A DNA stretch of 16,751 bases. It comes from Thermoplasmata archaeon (lineage in GTDB: Archaea; Thermoplasmatota; Thermoplasmata; Thermoplasmatales; Thermoplasmataceae). This document shows, piece after piece, positions 7,001 through 14,358 of the stretch. The stretch's first letter is position 1; every line of letters starts with the position of its first letter. The stretch is taken from NCBI GenBank assembly GCA_021797385.1, contig JAJZZW010000023.1, positions 1-16,751 on the forward strand. Reading direction: 5' to 3'. The notes below the pieces were generated by a model, which worked only from the letters and a program-made list of their open reading frames with translations, ran no database searches and had not been told where the DNA came from. The translations under genes were made by a program, and so were the position numbers.

Positions 7001-9191
7001 AAAGGCAGGGTTCGGTGAACAGGAAATCAGGGACAGCCTGATAAAACTGGAATCTGCGTATATGATACGCAAGGAAATACACGGTGAAATGCAGTATTAT
7101 GTAAAAAATGATGCAATTCCTGAAATACCTGACAATGGCATGAAAATTGCAGTTTCCACTGTACTGTCATCTTATGGCCCTTTATCCCTGGACGAACTAC
7201 TCATACGCCTTCCCGTAAACAGCGAGGAATTGGAGCAGGCGCTTAATTCCATGATACGTGAAAATATTGTTTTATATGATTACATTACACCCATATTCAT
7301 GAAGCAGTACATGATGAAATCAGATTTCGAGGCTATAGTAAACAGCACGGATGAGGATATTGTCCATAAAAGAATAATTAATTTCTGCTCCCCTGTTGAA
7401 GATGTCGGAGAATTTTTCCAGAAGTATGGCTTTGCCTTTGATACCTTTGACATCCGTGTGAGGACCAGAAATTACCGCAGGGTAGACCTGGAAAGGATGC
7501 TGGCTTCAGGTGAGATCTACCGCGCAAGAGCCATAAAAAACAAATATGTACTTATATCAAAATGGCTCATGGACATTCTATATAAACTCAGGGAGGAAAA
7601 GAACAGTGACCTTGAGGACCAGGTTCTGGGTTTTATACAGAGGGGCATAGACACTGATGAAAAGCTATCGGCAATGACCGGAATGGAAGGGAAAATCATA
7701 AAAGGCGTTCTCAAGAACCTGGAATTCAAAATAGCTGTCATACCTGGAAAATCCGGTGAATGGAATCTTTACATGCCTGAAAAGGATGTGGATACGTCAG
7801 TAATCATAGAAAAATATGGGCCGGTAACGGCCAGGGAGCTTGCCCGATTTTTCTGGTTCAATCCTGCAAAACTTGATTATTCGGGATTTACACCGGTGTA
7901 TTACAGGAATGAGATATATTATGGTGGTGAAAACCTCAATCCCGAACCTGTTTCACTGATAACAATGAAGAATGATCCTGTAAGCATATACATGGGCAGG
8001 TATGTGAGAAACGATGACTTCAATGCACGATTCATATACAACGGTTCGGAGGAATCCATGTTCTTTATGGAGGAGAAGCCCCCGGGAATCTGGTTTGATA
8101 ATATGGACTTCGAAAGTGGAAAAATCAATGAATTCCTTGAAAACATAGGTGAAATTTCCAATAAACTGGATGAGAATTCAATTATCATAAAAACATCTAA
8201 TCCAGACCTATTGAAGGCAGGTGAAAGCAAGGGTTACATTCGTTCTGAAAATGTAATATATATGGGTAATTTTGATGTAATGCCGGTAAACACCGATGAT
8301 TTATTATCAATAGCAGTGCAGCGCTACAACTCCGGAAAAACCACCATGAATTACAATATACTCAGCAGGATATTTCTGGGCATCAGGAGTGACATGGAGG
8401 CATACTATACAGGTATACGGAGTGTCGAATTGACCAATTATTATAATTCAATGCTCATCTATAACTTCGATGGGCCATTCAATACACCGGCACTGGGCAC
8501 AAAAAATGTTATTGCACTTTATAAAGCTATCAAGAAACGCCCTCTCACGGAAGCAGAGGAAGAAGTCTATAAATCATTGATATCCCGGAGCATGTCAGAA
8601 AACGAACTGATAAAATCCATGAAGATGAATTCCCTTCTAGTCAGGGAATCGGTTAAAACCTTATATAAACTGAATGCCATAGCCAAGGATAAAAGCAGAA
8701 GATATATAACTGTAAATGATGAATACAGCAAGATTGAGGCAATAGAAATTCTTTTACGGGAACTGATCAACAGAATAGGCTTTTTTGATATCAATGTGTA
8801 CCGTGATCTGACGGGGCAGGAAGATGATACAGAATACAACCTCACAGTAAAGAAACTTTCACGGGAGAAATTTATAAGGGAAACACTCATCCCCTCAGAA
8901 AATAGAATCATATATGCTGCATATGGCCTTCAGGCAGGAAATATTAAAGCCAGGGTTTCCAGGATAATTCCACCGAAAGACATCATAGCCCTTGTATTTT
9001 CAGGGTATATAAAGTCAAGATATCATTCCTCCAGCAATTATATGTACTTCGCCGATGGAGGCATAAAGATGTCCATATCTGTTAAAAAGAGCGGAAAATA
9101 CCTTTCTGTGAAGAAGATAACGGGGGATTCAGGGTACAAGGATCTGGCAAAAGCAGAATTCAACAGTGCGGGTTACATTCTTTCAAATTGA
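4095..9191 (+). CDS. lhr: Long Lhr-type superfamily 2 DEAD/DEAH-like helicase
   Basis: This is an ATP-dependent 3'-5' helicase/translocase of the large helicase-related (Lhr) family, associated with DNA repair and recombination. Helicase motifs are intact: Q-motif region (residues 31-40, LSEPQKKAIP), Walker A SSPTGTGKT (51-59), YISPLKALANDI, TTPES, DEIH (177-180), SAT (211-213), SLELGIDIGYIDLVIQIG, and QRIGRSGH (367-374). The Lhr winged helix and beta-barrel core follow to about residue 850. Another 850 residues contain several winged-helix-like segments, near 949-1015, 1030-1085, 1177-1260 and 1481-1545, and an LERMLASGEI element near 1130 that recalls the C-terminal part of bacterial full-length Lhr. 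Archaeal Lhr proteins usually have about 850-950 residues, while bacterial full-length Lhr has about 1500. The reading frame is uninterrupted. The gene is monocistronic and convergent with the genes at its 3' end. Confidence 0.93.
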   Translation: MINKNQFKVEEELPFLDDIVSEWFNNKYSDLSEPQKKAIPLIHSKKNVLVSSPTGTGKTLTGFLSIINELFQKARKGELEDKIYCVYISPLKALANDINKNLNEPLNEIYELARQRGLKIPEIKVAVRSGDTAQNERNKMLKKPPHIIITTPESFSLAITATKFKEKFTGVEYVIVDEIHEVSSTKRGSLLSLNLERLENLSPGFIRIGLSATQAPLDLIGTYLCGYQGDKNRNFDIIEVSTNKYLDLSIITPVKDLTLVSYEVANEKMYDILVDMVNSHKTTLIFTNTRSSTEHVAMRLKARGIENIEAHHSSLGKQTRIEVENRLKDGDLKCVITSTSLELGIDIGYIDLVIQIGSPKSVSRALQRIGRSGHGVRDLSLGRFIVFDLDDLMECAVMTKAAYDHEIDRVTVPVNPLDVLSQGIISMSLEKTWGVDEAYSVIRNSYAFHTLEYEDYIATLNYLSGRIEGNTLFSKIWYDEDENKFGKKASTRMIYFMNVGTIPEEANYNVVNEKGRMLGQLSDKFVERLKNGDIFVLGAKTYMFLKVSRNNITVKTATGMKPTVPSWTGELLPRSYDLGILIGEFRKELFRRIKNGEETENWLMENYRVDSFGARSLISYVKAQGEFAIPTQDSLLVEGYIDGDLYSIIFHIPLGRRVNDALSRAYGLAVSNKYGLNTRISVNDNGFTITLNRRVPIKDIVTLLNPSNFRDLVDRSIINTELFKQRFRYCATRSLMVLRKYKQTDISVARQQLRSDRLLRTLEAMQNFPVIKEAFNEVKYDVMDVERASWYVNDIISKKKFTIRDYSTETSPFSYNLILSGVSDIVLMEDRSKLLKDLRSKLLDKIYGTEGIDFLIKDSKMVENYFKNKVPRVTDEESYIEFSRHFLYIDPFKKKYNSPIEYSDMDLEPITEELIASGKINYCFIRSDQWVSSEYYPVVYGLFKREIQLTERDREIYNSINDLKFSEIKKAGFGEQEIRDSLIKLESAYMIRKEIHGEMQYYVKNDAIPEIPDNGMKIAVSTVLSSYGPLSLDELLIRLPVNSEELEQALNSMIRENIVLYDYITPIFMKQYMMKSDFEAIVNSTDEDIVHKRIINFCSPVEDVGEFFQKYGFAFDTFDIRVRTRNYRRVDLERMLASGEIYRARAIKNKYVLISKWLMDILYKLREEKNSDLEDQVLGFIQRGIDTDEKLSAMTGMEGKIIKGVLKNLEFKIAVIPGKSGEWNLYMPEKDVDTSVIIEKYGPVTARELARFFWFNPAKLDYSGFTPVYYRNEIYYGGENLNPEPVSLITMKNDPVSIYMGRYVRNDDFNARFIYNGSEESMFFMEEKPPGIWFDNMDFESGKINEFLENIGEISNKLDENSIIIKTSNPDLLKAGESKGYIRSENVIYMGNFDVMPVNTDDLLSIAVQRYNSGKTTMNYNILSRIFLGIRSDMEAYYTGIRSVELTNYYNSMLIYNFDGPFNTPALGTKNVIALYKAIKKRPLTEAEEEVYKSLISRSMSENELIKSMKMNSLLVRESVKTLYKLNAIAKDKSRRYITVNDEYSKIEAIEILLRELINRIGFFDINVYRDLTGQEDDTEYNLTVKKLSREKFIRETLIPSENRIIYAAYGLQAGNIKARVSRIIPPKDIIALVFSGYIKSRYHSSSNYMYFADGGIKMSISVKKSGKYLSVKKITGDSGYKDLAKAEFNSAGYILSN

Positions 9192-9223
9192 AATTAGGTC
9201 CTGTATAATTAAAAATTTTCTGT

Positions 9224-9385
9224 TTATGGTGAAAATTCCTCCTGAAGTTCAAGTATGACCTCATTTATTACCTCTTCCAGGGTCAATCCGTTGTATTCCC
9301 TGAGCCCGCCCATATCGGTTCTCAGCCTAGCACTGTAACCCGTTTCATCCTTTTCAAATTCTATATTACAAAGCAACTCTTCCAT
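9224..9385 (-). CDS. Small acidic protein of 53 residues, possibly HicB/UPF0150-like
   Basis: This ORF is easily missed because of its size. It starts with ATG at 9385-9383 and stops at 9224-9226. The SD motif GGAGTGA on the minus strand (9397-9391) ends 5 nt before the ATG. It begins 29 nt after the glycerate kinase stop codon on the same strand, so the two are probably co-transcribed. The product starts MEELLCNIEFEKDETGYSAR and ends in an acidic helix, LTLEEVINEVILELQEEF. A short strand, an E-x-D-E-x-G-Y turn, another strand and then a T-L-E-E-V helix recall the HicB/UPF0150 half-fold, but no HicA-like toxin gene lies nearby and the similarity is only by eye. Its function is unknown. SD, spacing and amino-acid make-up suggest it is real. 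Confidence 0.65.
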   Translation of the reverse strand: MEELLCNIEFEKDETGYSARLRTDMGGLREYNGLTLEEVINEVILELQEEFSP

Positions 9386-9390
9386 GCCAA

Positions 9391-9397
9391 TCACTCC
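9391..9397 (-). promoter_or_regulatory. SD motif GGAGTGA of the 53-residue gene
   Basis: Read on the minus strand, GGAGTGA matches the anti-SD well and sits 5 nt before the ATG at 9385. It decides both the start and the reality of the small gene. Confidence 0.6.
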
Positions 9398-9414
9398 ATA
9401 ATTACAGCGATTAT

Positions 9415-10689
9415 TTAAAAATTGTCATTACCCCCGGAATAGTAGCCCACAATCAGGTCCGAAACATTGTTGCCGGTCCGCCCGGTCAGGATTGTTCCAT
9501 GGCATGAGGATAGTGCATTATAGCTATCGTTGTTATCCAGATATTTATCCAGGCCACCTATCCGTGTGTCCTGGTCCACTATGCCACCTGCTGCGGTGCT
9601 CTTCCCGTCTATGCCATCTGTGCCGATTGAACAGAACGTATACTTTTCATTAGCATCCATGGATTTCAGCAACCTCAGGACAAGTTCCTGGTTCCTTCCA
9701 CCATATCCGGCACCCTTTACATTTACCGTGGTTTCCCCGCCACAGACAAAGTGGAAGCCCCTCCCCTTGAGGTCATACACGGATCTGAGTATGGCTCCTA
9801 TGTCTGCCGCAACGGAATTCACATCCCCATTGATGTTGCTTCCCAGGGTTATTTTTTCTCCTTCCATTCTGGAAAATATTGCATTGACAAAATCAGAATT
9901 GCACAGGATTATTTTATTTTCTATTGATGAAAAATATCGATCTTCCCTGGGTCCCGGAATACCTTTTTCAACTATGATTCTAACCAGTTCCTCGGTCTTA
10001 ACATACTGGCTTACAAGTAAGGAAATTTCTTTCACCGGTTCTGATTTTACCAGCGGGCCGGAGGCAATAATTGCCATATCATCGTATATAACATCCGAAA
10101 TAATGTATGATACCACGGAAGCAGGATGGAGCATGCCGGCAAGTTTACCACCCTTTACCGAGGATAGAAGTGACCTTATCCTGTTCAGTGTGTAGATATC
10201 CCCATCATGGTCCATGATCTCCTTTGATATGGCTTTTATATCATCTATTCTCACTCCCTTTTCCGGAATTTCAAAAAGTGAAGAACCGCCACCTGATATG
10301 AGCACTATAACCAGATCATCCTCAGAAAGCTTCCCGATCCCTGATAGGAGTTTAATTGATGAATCTACGGAAAGCTGGCTGACATATGGATGGGTCCCTC
10401 TGAGGATCTCCAGTTCTGGGAAAAGGTCCGGTTCTTCCTGGTCATCCGGTATTATTATGCCAGCATAAGCAAGCTGGCCCAGCAAATGATCCCTTATGCC
10501 TGCGTACATACCATATGCAGCTTTCCCGAATCCTATCAAATAGATATTTTGAAATATTTTTAAATCAACATTGAAATGTTCTTTCATGGCATTTTCCGGG
10601 GTTAAATCGTTCATAACATTTTCAATGGTTTCAAGCAGGTATTTTCTTTCAGGTGTACTGCCCGCGTCATCCATGTTAAGGATTTTCAT
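9415..10689 (-). CDS. Glycerate 2-kinase (MOFRL family, 2-phosphoglycerate forming)
   Basis: The enzyme phosphorylates D-glycerate with ATP to 2-phosphoglycerate, the step that brings glycerate into lower glycolysis in the non-phosphorylative Entner-Doudoroff pathway of Thermoplasmatales. The 424-residue length is normal. The N-terminal DUF4147 domain shows GFGKAA (53-58, with conserved Lys56), SGGGSSL (132-138) and SSVKGGKLA (176-184). The C-terminal MOFRL domain shows GGETTV (317-322), GRNQE (331-335) and GTDGIDG (356-362). The ATG at 10689 has a minus-strand CTTAAAAA box centred 24 nt upstream and no SD, so the message is probably leaderless. A 53-residue gene follows in the same direction. 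It diverges from the APC permease. Its functional partner could be the molybdenum aldehyde oxidoreductase 5.5 kb away. Confidence 0.94.
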   Translation of the reverse strand: MKILNMDDAGSTPERKYLLETIENVMNDLTPENAMKEHFNVDLKIFQNIYLIGFGKAAYGMYAGIRDHLLGQLAYAGIIIPDDQEEPDLFPELEILRGTHPYVSQLSVDSSIKLLSGIGKLSEDDLVIVLISGGGSSLFEIPEKGVRIDDIKAISKEIMDHDGDIYTLNRIRSLLSSVKGGKLAGMLHPASVVSYIISDVIYDDMAIIASGPLVKSEPVKEISLLVSQYVKTEELVRIIVEKGIPGPREDRYFSSIENKIILCNSDFVNAIFSRMEGEKITLGSNINGDVNSVAADIGAILRSVYDLKGRGFHFVCGGETTVNVKGAGYGGRNQELVLRLLKSMDANEKYTFCSIGTDGIDGKSTAAGGIVDQDTRIGGLDKYLDNNDSYNALSSCHGTILTGRTGNNVSDLIVGYYSGGNDNF

Positions 10690-10709
10690 GAAATTGTATA
10701 CAGATGTAG

Positions 10710-10717
10710 TTTTTAAG
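10710..10717 (-). promoter_or_regulatory. TATA box of glycerate kinase
   Basis: On the minus strand CTTAAAAA is centred about 24 nt before the ATG at 10689 and is preceded by a purine-rich A run suitable for factor B binding. Confidence 0.45.
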
Positions 10718-10758
10718 CTTTTTTTATTATCCCTGTGGAATTTGGGAATCTAACAGGG

Positions 10759-10832
10759 ATGCATTGCTGCATAGCATAGAAAATATATATTTATCGTAGA
10801 ATACGGAATTCGTAATAAAAATAATAACGAAT
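10759..10832. promoter_or_regulatory. Inverted repeats in the divergent glycerate kinase / permease promoter region
   Basis: Between the divergent genes are ATGCA-N4-TGCAT (10759-10772) and ATTCGT-N13-ACGAAT (10808-10832). The left arm of the second repeat also lies in a small nested repeat, TACG-N5-CGTA (10802-10814). The second element ends about 15 nt before the permease TATA box, a usual place for a regulator. A further strong TATA-like AAATATATATTTAT at 10780-10793 lies between them, but no start codon stands at a matching distance. A regulatory role is inferred. Confidence 0.3.
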
Positions 10833-10844
10833 CATCTACAAAAA

Positions 10845-10856
10845 TTAAAATATAAT
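10845..10856 (+). promoter_or_regulatory. TATA box of the APC permease
   Basis: TTAAAATATAAT contains AAAATATA centred about 24 nt before the GTG at 10875. No SD motif precedes the start codon. Confidence 0.45.
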
Positions 10857-10874
10857 TCATCTATTAAGTGTTAC

Positions 10875-12386
10875 GTGATAGAAGAAGATGGTTTTCGTCC
10901 CGAAAAGGAATATAAACATCTAGGTTATAATCAGTTATCATTGAGGCATGCAGTGTCCCAGGCAATCGGCCTCAATGCTCCCGGCGGCACAATTGTCCTT
11001 TATGTTGCCGGAACTGCCGCCCTGCTTACATTCACCTTTTCAAAATATCCTGATGGCGCTTTTGCAATCCCATTGATTCTTTTAATGGCATTGATAGTTT
11101 ATTCAATGATGAGCTACTCATCCTATGAGTTCTCAAAATATCTTTCTAGTTCCGGTGGTTATTATACCTTTGTTGCCAACGGGCTCGGAAGAGGGTTAGG
11201 CCTCACCACGGCACTCTCATATATAAGTTATCAGATTCTGAGCTTTACAGGTTTCGGCATTCTGGGCTTCATCGGATTTGCATATGCAATCTTGCCCAGC
11301 CTGGGGATTGCTGTCCCCTATGTCAATATTTTATGGATTCCGGTTACCGTTGCTTTTATTCTTTTTGTGAGCTTTCTTATTTATAAAGGAATAAAACCCT
11401 CTTTAAAATATGTATCTTATGCCATTCTTATAGAAGTAATATTTTTTGTTGCAACCTCTATTTATCTCATAGGAGTAAATCATGCATCACTTTCCATCAA
11501 GCCATTTACGGCCATACCTGTTGGAGGGAACTTTATCATACTCATGGCCATGATGGTCTATGCAATAGGATCCTTCGTGGGTGTTGGTGGTTCCATACCC
11601 ATCGCAGAGGAGACGAAGAATCCCAAAAAAAATGTCCCGAGATCCATTATTGCCAGTATCATTATACTGGGCGTGACCATCATATTGGCATCATACGCTG
11701 AGGTAATATCATGGGGATATGTAAACATGTCAAGCTTCGGAACCGGTGCAGGCATCGGGGCATATCCTGTTCTTTCAATTTATAAAAACGGATTTGCAGG
11801 CATGAGCCTCATACCCTTCGTAGTTTTATTGATTATAGTTATAAATTCATTTTTTACTGCAACCGTATCACTGGGCACGAATGCATCCCGTGTTATTTTC
11901 TCACTATCCAGGGAGGGCGTGGTCTCTGAAAAGCTATCAAGAACCAATACAAGGGGAGTTCCGGTTTATGCCATTCTGTTCATAACAATAGTCTCACTGG
12001 CCATTGTGCTCTCAACTGGAATAGCATTCGAATTGCTGTACCCGGGTCAAATCATAGATGCACTTCTGTATTCTTCAGTGTTCTTGCTTGTGCTTGAATC
12101 CCCGATTTCATATATAGTGCATATACTCACAAACACCTCACTTCATATGTACCTGAAAAAGAAGGGGATGAAAACACACATATTCAGGCATATAATTATT
12201 CCGGGCATATCAAGCATTACACTGGTTGCCGCAATAATAGCAGCTGTTTATTTTGATCTCAGTGCACCTTACATTTACGGTGTTTATGGATCTCTTGTAT
12301 GGGTAGCTATTATAGCAATCACGGTTGTCATAATGTATACCAGATATAGAAACCACCTGGATAATCTGGGGGATTTCACATTATAA
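10875..12386 (+). CDS. APC-superfamily amino acid / polyamine permease
   Basis: This 503-residue membrane transporter has about 12 hydrophobic segments along its length, the first near residues 38-57 and the last near 472-488. Family marks are LSLRHAVSQAIGLNAPGG (21-38, around the unwound first helix), SSGGYYTFVANGLG (92-105, the PxxGGxYxYV element), EETKNPKKNVPRSI (245-258, the cytoplasmic loop typical of APC permeases) and ASRVIFSLSREGVVSEKL (337-354). It probably imports an amino acid or amine by proton symport; the substrate cannot be read from sequence. The start is GTG at 10875, supported by the TATA spacing; the nearby ATG at 10888 is out of frame. Its 3' end overlaps the convergent nicotinate phosphoribosyltransferase gene by six bases. 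Confidence 0.88.
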   Translation: MIEEDGFRPEKEYKHLGYNQLSLRHAVSQAIGLNAPGGTIVLYVAGTAALLTFTFSKYPDGAFAIPLILLMALIVYSMMSYSSYEFSKYLSSSGGYYTFVANGLGRGLGLTTALSYISYQILSFTGFGILGFIGFAYAILPSLGIAVPYVNILWIPVTVAFILFVSFLIYKGIKPSLKYVSYAILIEVIFFVATSIYLIGVNHASLSIKPFTAIPVGGNFIILMAMMVYAIGSFVGVGGSIPIAEETKNPKKNVPRSIIASIIILGVTIILASYAEVISWGYVNMSSFGTGAGIGAYPVLSIYKNGFAGMSLIPFVVLLIIVINSFFTATVSLGTNASRVIFSLSREGVVSEKLSRTNTRGVPVYAILFITIVSLAIVLSTGIAFELLYPGQIIDALLYSSVFLLVLESPISYIVHILTNTSLHMYLKKKGMKTHIFRHIIIPGISSITLVAAIIAAVYFDLSAPYIYGVYGSLVWVAIIAITVVIMYTRYRNHLDNLGDFTL

Positions 12387-13541
12387 TTTTATTATATTTT
12401 CAATTTCGTTCAGAGACCTTTTCCTTACGGTTTCCAGATTTTCATCTATTTCAATTTTTCCGCCATCCATATAGTTTACCATTATATTTTCCATAATTTT
12501 CCCGCAGGAGCATTCCGGATTTTCTGTTGATACCTGAACCTGTACACGGTGGCATTCAGGGCATCTGAATACATTTTTTATTCCGGAAAATTTACCACGT
12601 TTTGTTATGTCCCTTCCTTCTATATTCACGATGTCCATTCCGAAGTCAACCGGCTTCGCTGATGATATGGATGTTCCGATACCGAAAGATTTTACACCGG
12701 CATCCACCAGTTCAGGTATATCTTCAAGTTTTATGCCCCCGGAGACCATGATTTTGATATTTTTATGCCCTCTTATGTCCAGTTCCCACCTTATCTCCCT
12801 GATGAGATTCGGAAAATTACCTCTACGTGATGATGGGGTATCCAGCCTGATATAGTCTATATCTGGGAATTCCTCGGCAGCCCTTATTGCCGCAAATTTC
12901 TCATCCATGTACGTATCTATGAGAAATACCCTGAAATCGGAGTGATCATACTGTACCTTCCATGCTTCATGGTCTCCCAGTATCAATGACAGTGCATGGG
13001 GCATGGTGCCAGATGGTTTGATTCCCAGAATTTTGGAACTGAATACACCGGAAACCCCGGCAGCGCCGCCTATATATGACGATCTATCGATCATGGCCGA
13101 TATTGCCGGGTGCATTCTCCTTATGCCGAAGGAAATAAACGGTATATCCCCAAGGGATTTTTTAATGAGGGATGAATATGATGATATACCGGATGCCTGG
13201 CAGAGGAATCCCAATAGTGGTGTTTCAAGCTCTGCAAAATCCAGGTATCTGCCCTGTATCCTCATAAACGGGACAGGAATGCCATTTGAGTCCCTGGGCA
13301 TGATAACTGTGCCCTCCGGGATAGCGTAAACACTTAGATTATGGGATTTTAGAAGAGAAATAGCATCGTTAAGCCCGGTGAAGTTGATATAATCATATGC
13401 AGAGGACTGTGTGGTAATCTCCATTGTAACAAAAGGATTGGAATGCATGAGTTCGAGATACTGTTTTGTCTTCTCAAAATATATATCAGTGACAATTCCA
13501 CTCATTATGTCCGAATCGTTTGCCATTACAAATTTATTCAT
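12381..13541 (-). CDS. pncB: Nicotinate phosphoribosyltransferase
   Basis: The enzyme makes nicotinate mononucleotide from nicotinate and PRPP, the rate-setting step of NAD salvage. It resembles the compact, structurally characterised Thermoplasma acidophilum enzyme. Counted from the ATG at 13541 there are 386 residues. Visible sites are GIRRMHP (139-145), SGTMPHA (177-183), RLDTPSSRRGN (232-242), SGGI (267-270) and GIGTS (287-291), which form the nicotinate and phosphate pockets of the TIM-barrel. A C-terminal four-cysteine knuckle (Cys327, Cys330, Cys344, Cys346) matches the extra domain of the Thermoplasma type. A TTG two codons upstream is possible, but minus-strand AGAGGT ends 8 nt before the ATG and favours it. 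The start overlaps the nicotinamidase stop by eight bases, and the stop shares bases with the convergent permease stop. Confidence 0.94.
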   Translation of the reverse strand: MNKFVMANDSDIMSGIVTDIYFEKTKQYLELMHSNPFVTMEITTQSSAYDYINFTGLNDAISLLKSHNLSVYAIPEGTVIMPRDSNGIPVPFMRIQGRYLDFAELETPLLGFLCQASGISSYSSLIKKSLGDIPFISFGIRRMHPAISAMIDRSSYIGGAAGVSGVFSSKILGIKPSGTMPHALSLILGDHEAWKVQYDHSDFRVFLIDTYMDEKFAAIRAAEEFPDIDYIRLDTPSSRRGNFPNLIREIRWELDIRGHKNIKIMVSGGIKLEDIPELVDAGVKSFGIGTSISSAKPVDFGMDIVNIEGRDITKRGKFSGIKNVFRCPECHRVQVQVSTENPECSCGKIMENIMVNYMDGGKIEIDENLETVRKRSLNEIENIIKL

Positions 13542-14088
13542 TTTCAAAAACCTCTTGTTTTAATTTATCTGAATTTATAGCATTATATCCATAATTTATT
13601 TTAATGTTGTTCAGTGAAGATATCTGCCTTGAATTATCGATGCATGCACACAGGTCCTGGACAACCTCCACATCATAATACCTGAAGAATGCGCCGGCAC
13701 ATGTATGCTCGACGCAGATATCCGTTGATATGCCGAATATGTATAGCTTATGGATATTCAAGGCACGGAGGAGCGAATCCAGGTCAGTATCGAAAAATGC
13801 ATCGAAGTGCCTCTTGGTAATTATATAATCAGGATATGCCTGAAGTTCCTCAACAATCTGCGAACCATGGGTTCCATGTAATGCATGTTCGCCCCACACT
13901 TTAAATTCCGGATCATTTTTAATGTGGTCATCCCTTGCAAAGATTACCGGTATTCTTCCATTCAGGTCTTTGAGTGTGGTCACAGCATTTTTAACAGCCA
14001 TCACCGCATTTGAATTGCCGAACTTTCCGGTGACGAAATCATTAATCATATCGACGACAAGAATGCAGGAATTTTTACTGTAATTCAT
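13534..14088 (-). CDS. pncA: Nicotinamidase (isochorismatase-like cysteine hydrolase)
   Basis: Likely deamidates nicotinamide to nicotinate, which feeds the next gene in the operon. The 184-residue isochorismatase-like fold has the catalytic triad Asp13 (VVDMINDF), Lys92 (TKRHFDAF) and Cys125 (STDICVEHT). Candidate metal ligands of nicotinamidases are also present: Asp53 and His55 (RDDH) and His68 (WGEH, aligned with the WPxH element). As I recall, related Thermoplasma proteins have been annotated as N-carbamoylsarcosine amidase. The overlap of eight bases with pncB and the metal triad favour nicotinamidase, but the sequence alone does not exclude another amidase. The start at 14088 has an AT-rich TTAATATAAATT box 15-26 nt upstream and no SD. 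Confidence 0.8.
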   Translation of the reverse strand: MNYSKNSCILVVDMINDFVTGKFGNSNAVMAVKNAVTTLKDLNGRIPVIFARDDHIKNDPEFKVWGEHALHGTHGSQIVEELQAYPDYIITKRHFDAFFDTDLDSLLRALNIHKLYIFGISTDICVEHTCAGAFFRYYDVEVVQDLCACIDNSRQISSLNNIKINYGYNAINSDKLKQEVFENE

Positions 14089-14103
14089 AAACAGGAATAA
14101 ATA

Positions 14104-14114
14104 ATTTATATTAA
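14104..14114 (-). promoter_or_regulatory. Possible TATA box of the NAD-salvage operon
   Basis: The minus strand reads TTAATATAAAT ahead of the ATG at 14088. Its centre is only 19-22 nt from the start codon, shorter than for the other genes here, so the exact box is uncertain. Confidence 0.3.
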
Positions 14115-14358
14115 TCTTTTATGAAATATGGAATCAGTACCAATCGATGGTTATTAGATTACAAGACAAAGTTATACCTTATTTTATTATGAGTCTAAGT
14201 TTCTGGTACTGAAATAGAAGATAATAATTGACCCGCCTAAAGTTTTTGAATTCCATGTTATTTATTTTATAAGAAGGATATATCCATATAATTAAAATCA
14301 TCTTAGCAATTAATATAAATAAGCTTGAATATATATCTGGCAATTATGGGAAAAAATG
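14115..14358. other. AT-rich gene-free stretch
   Basis: I see no convincing gene here; open frames are under 25 codons and lack start signals. A perfect palindrome, GGATATATCC, lies at 14276-14285, and several AT runs could act as extra promoter elements. It separates the NAD-salvage operon from the mini-ORF / surface-protein unit. Confidence 0.4.

Noticed and set aside
9224..9385. A HicAB toxin-antitoxin pair
   Set aside because: Only a weak HicB-like pattern is visible; no HicA-like ORF lies on either side.
9530..10468. Plus-strand open frames opposite glycerate kinase
   Set aside because: Glycerate kinase motifs on the minus strand are complete; the plus frames are Ser/Pro-rich shadows without promoter or SD.
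12607..13329. Plus-strand open frames opposite the nicotinate phosphoribosyltransferase gene
   Set aside because: They are antisense shadows of a well-recognised gene and carry no family motif.
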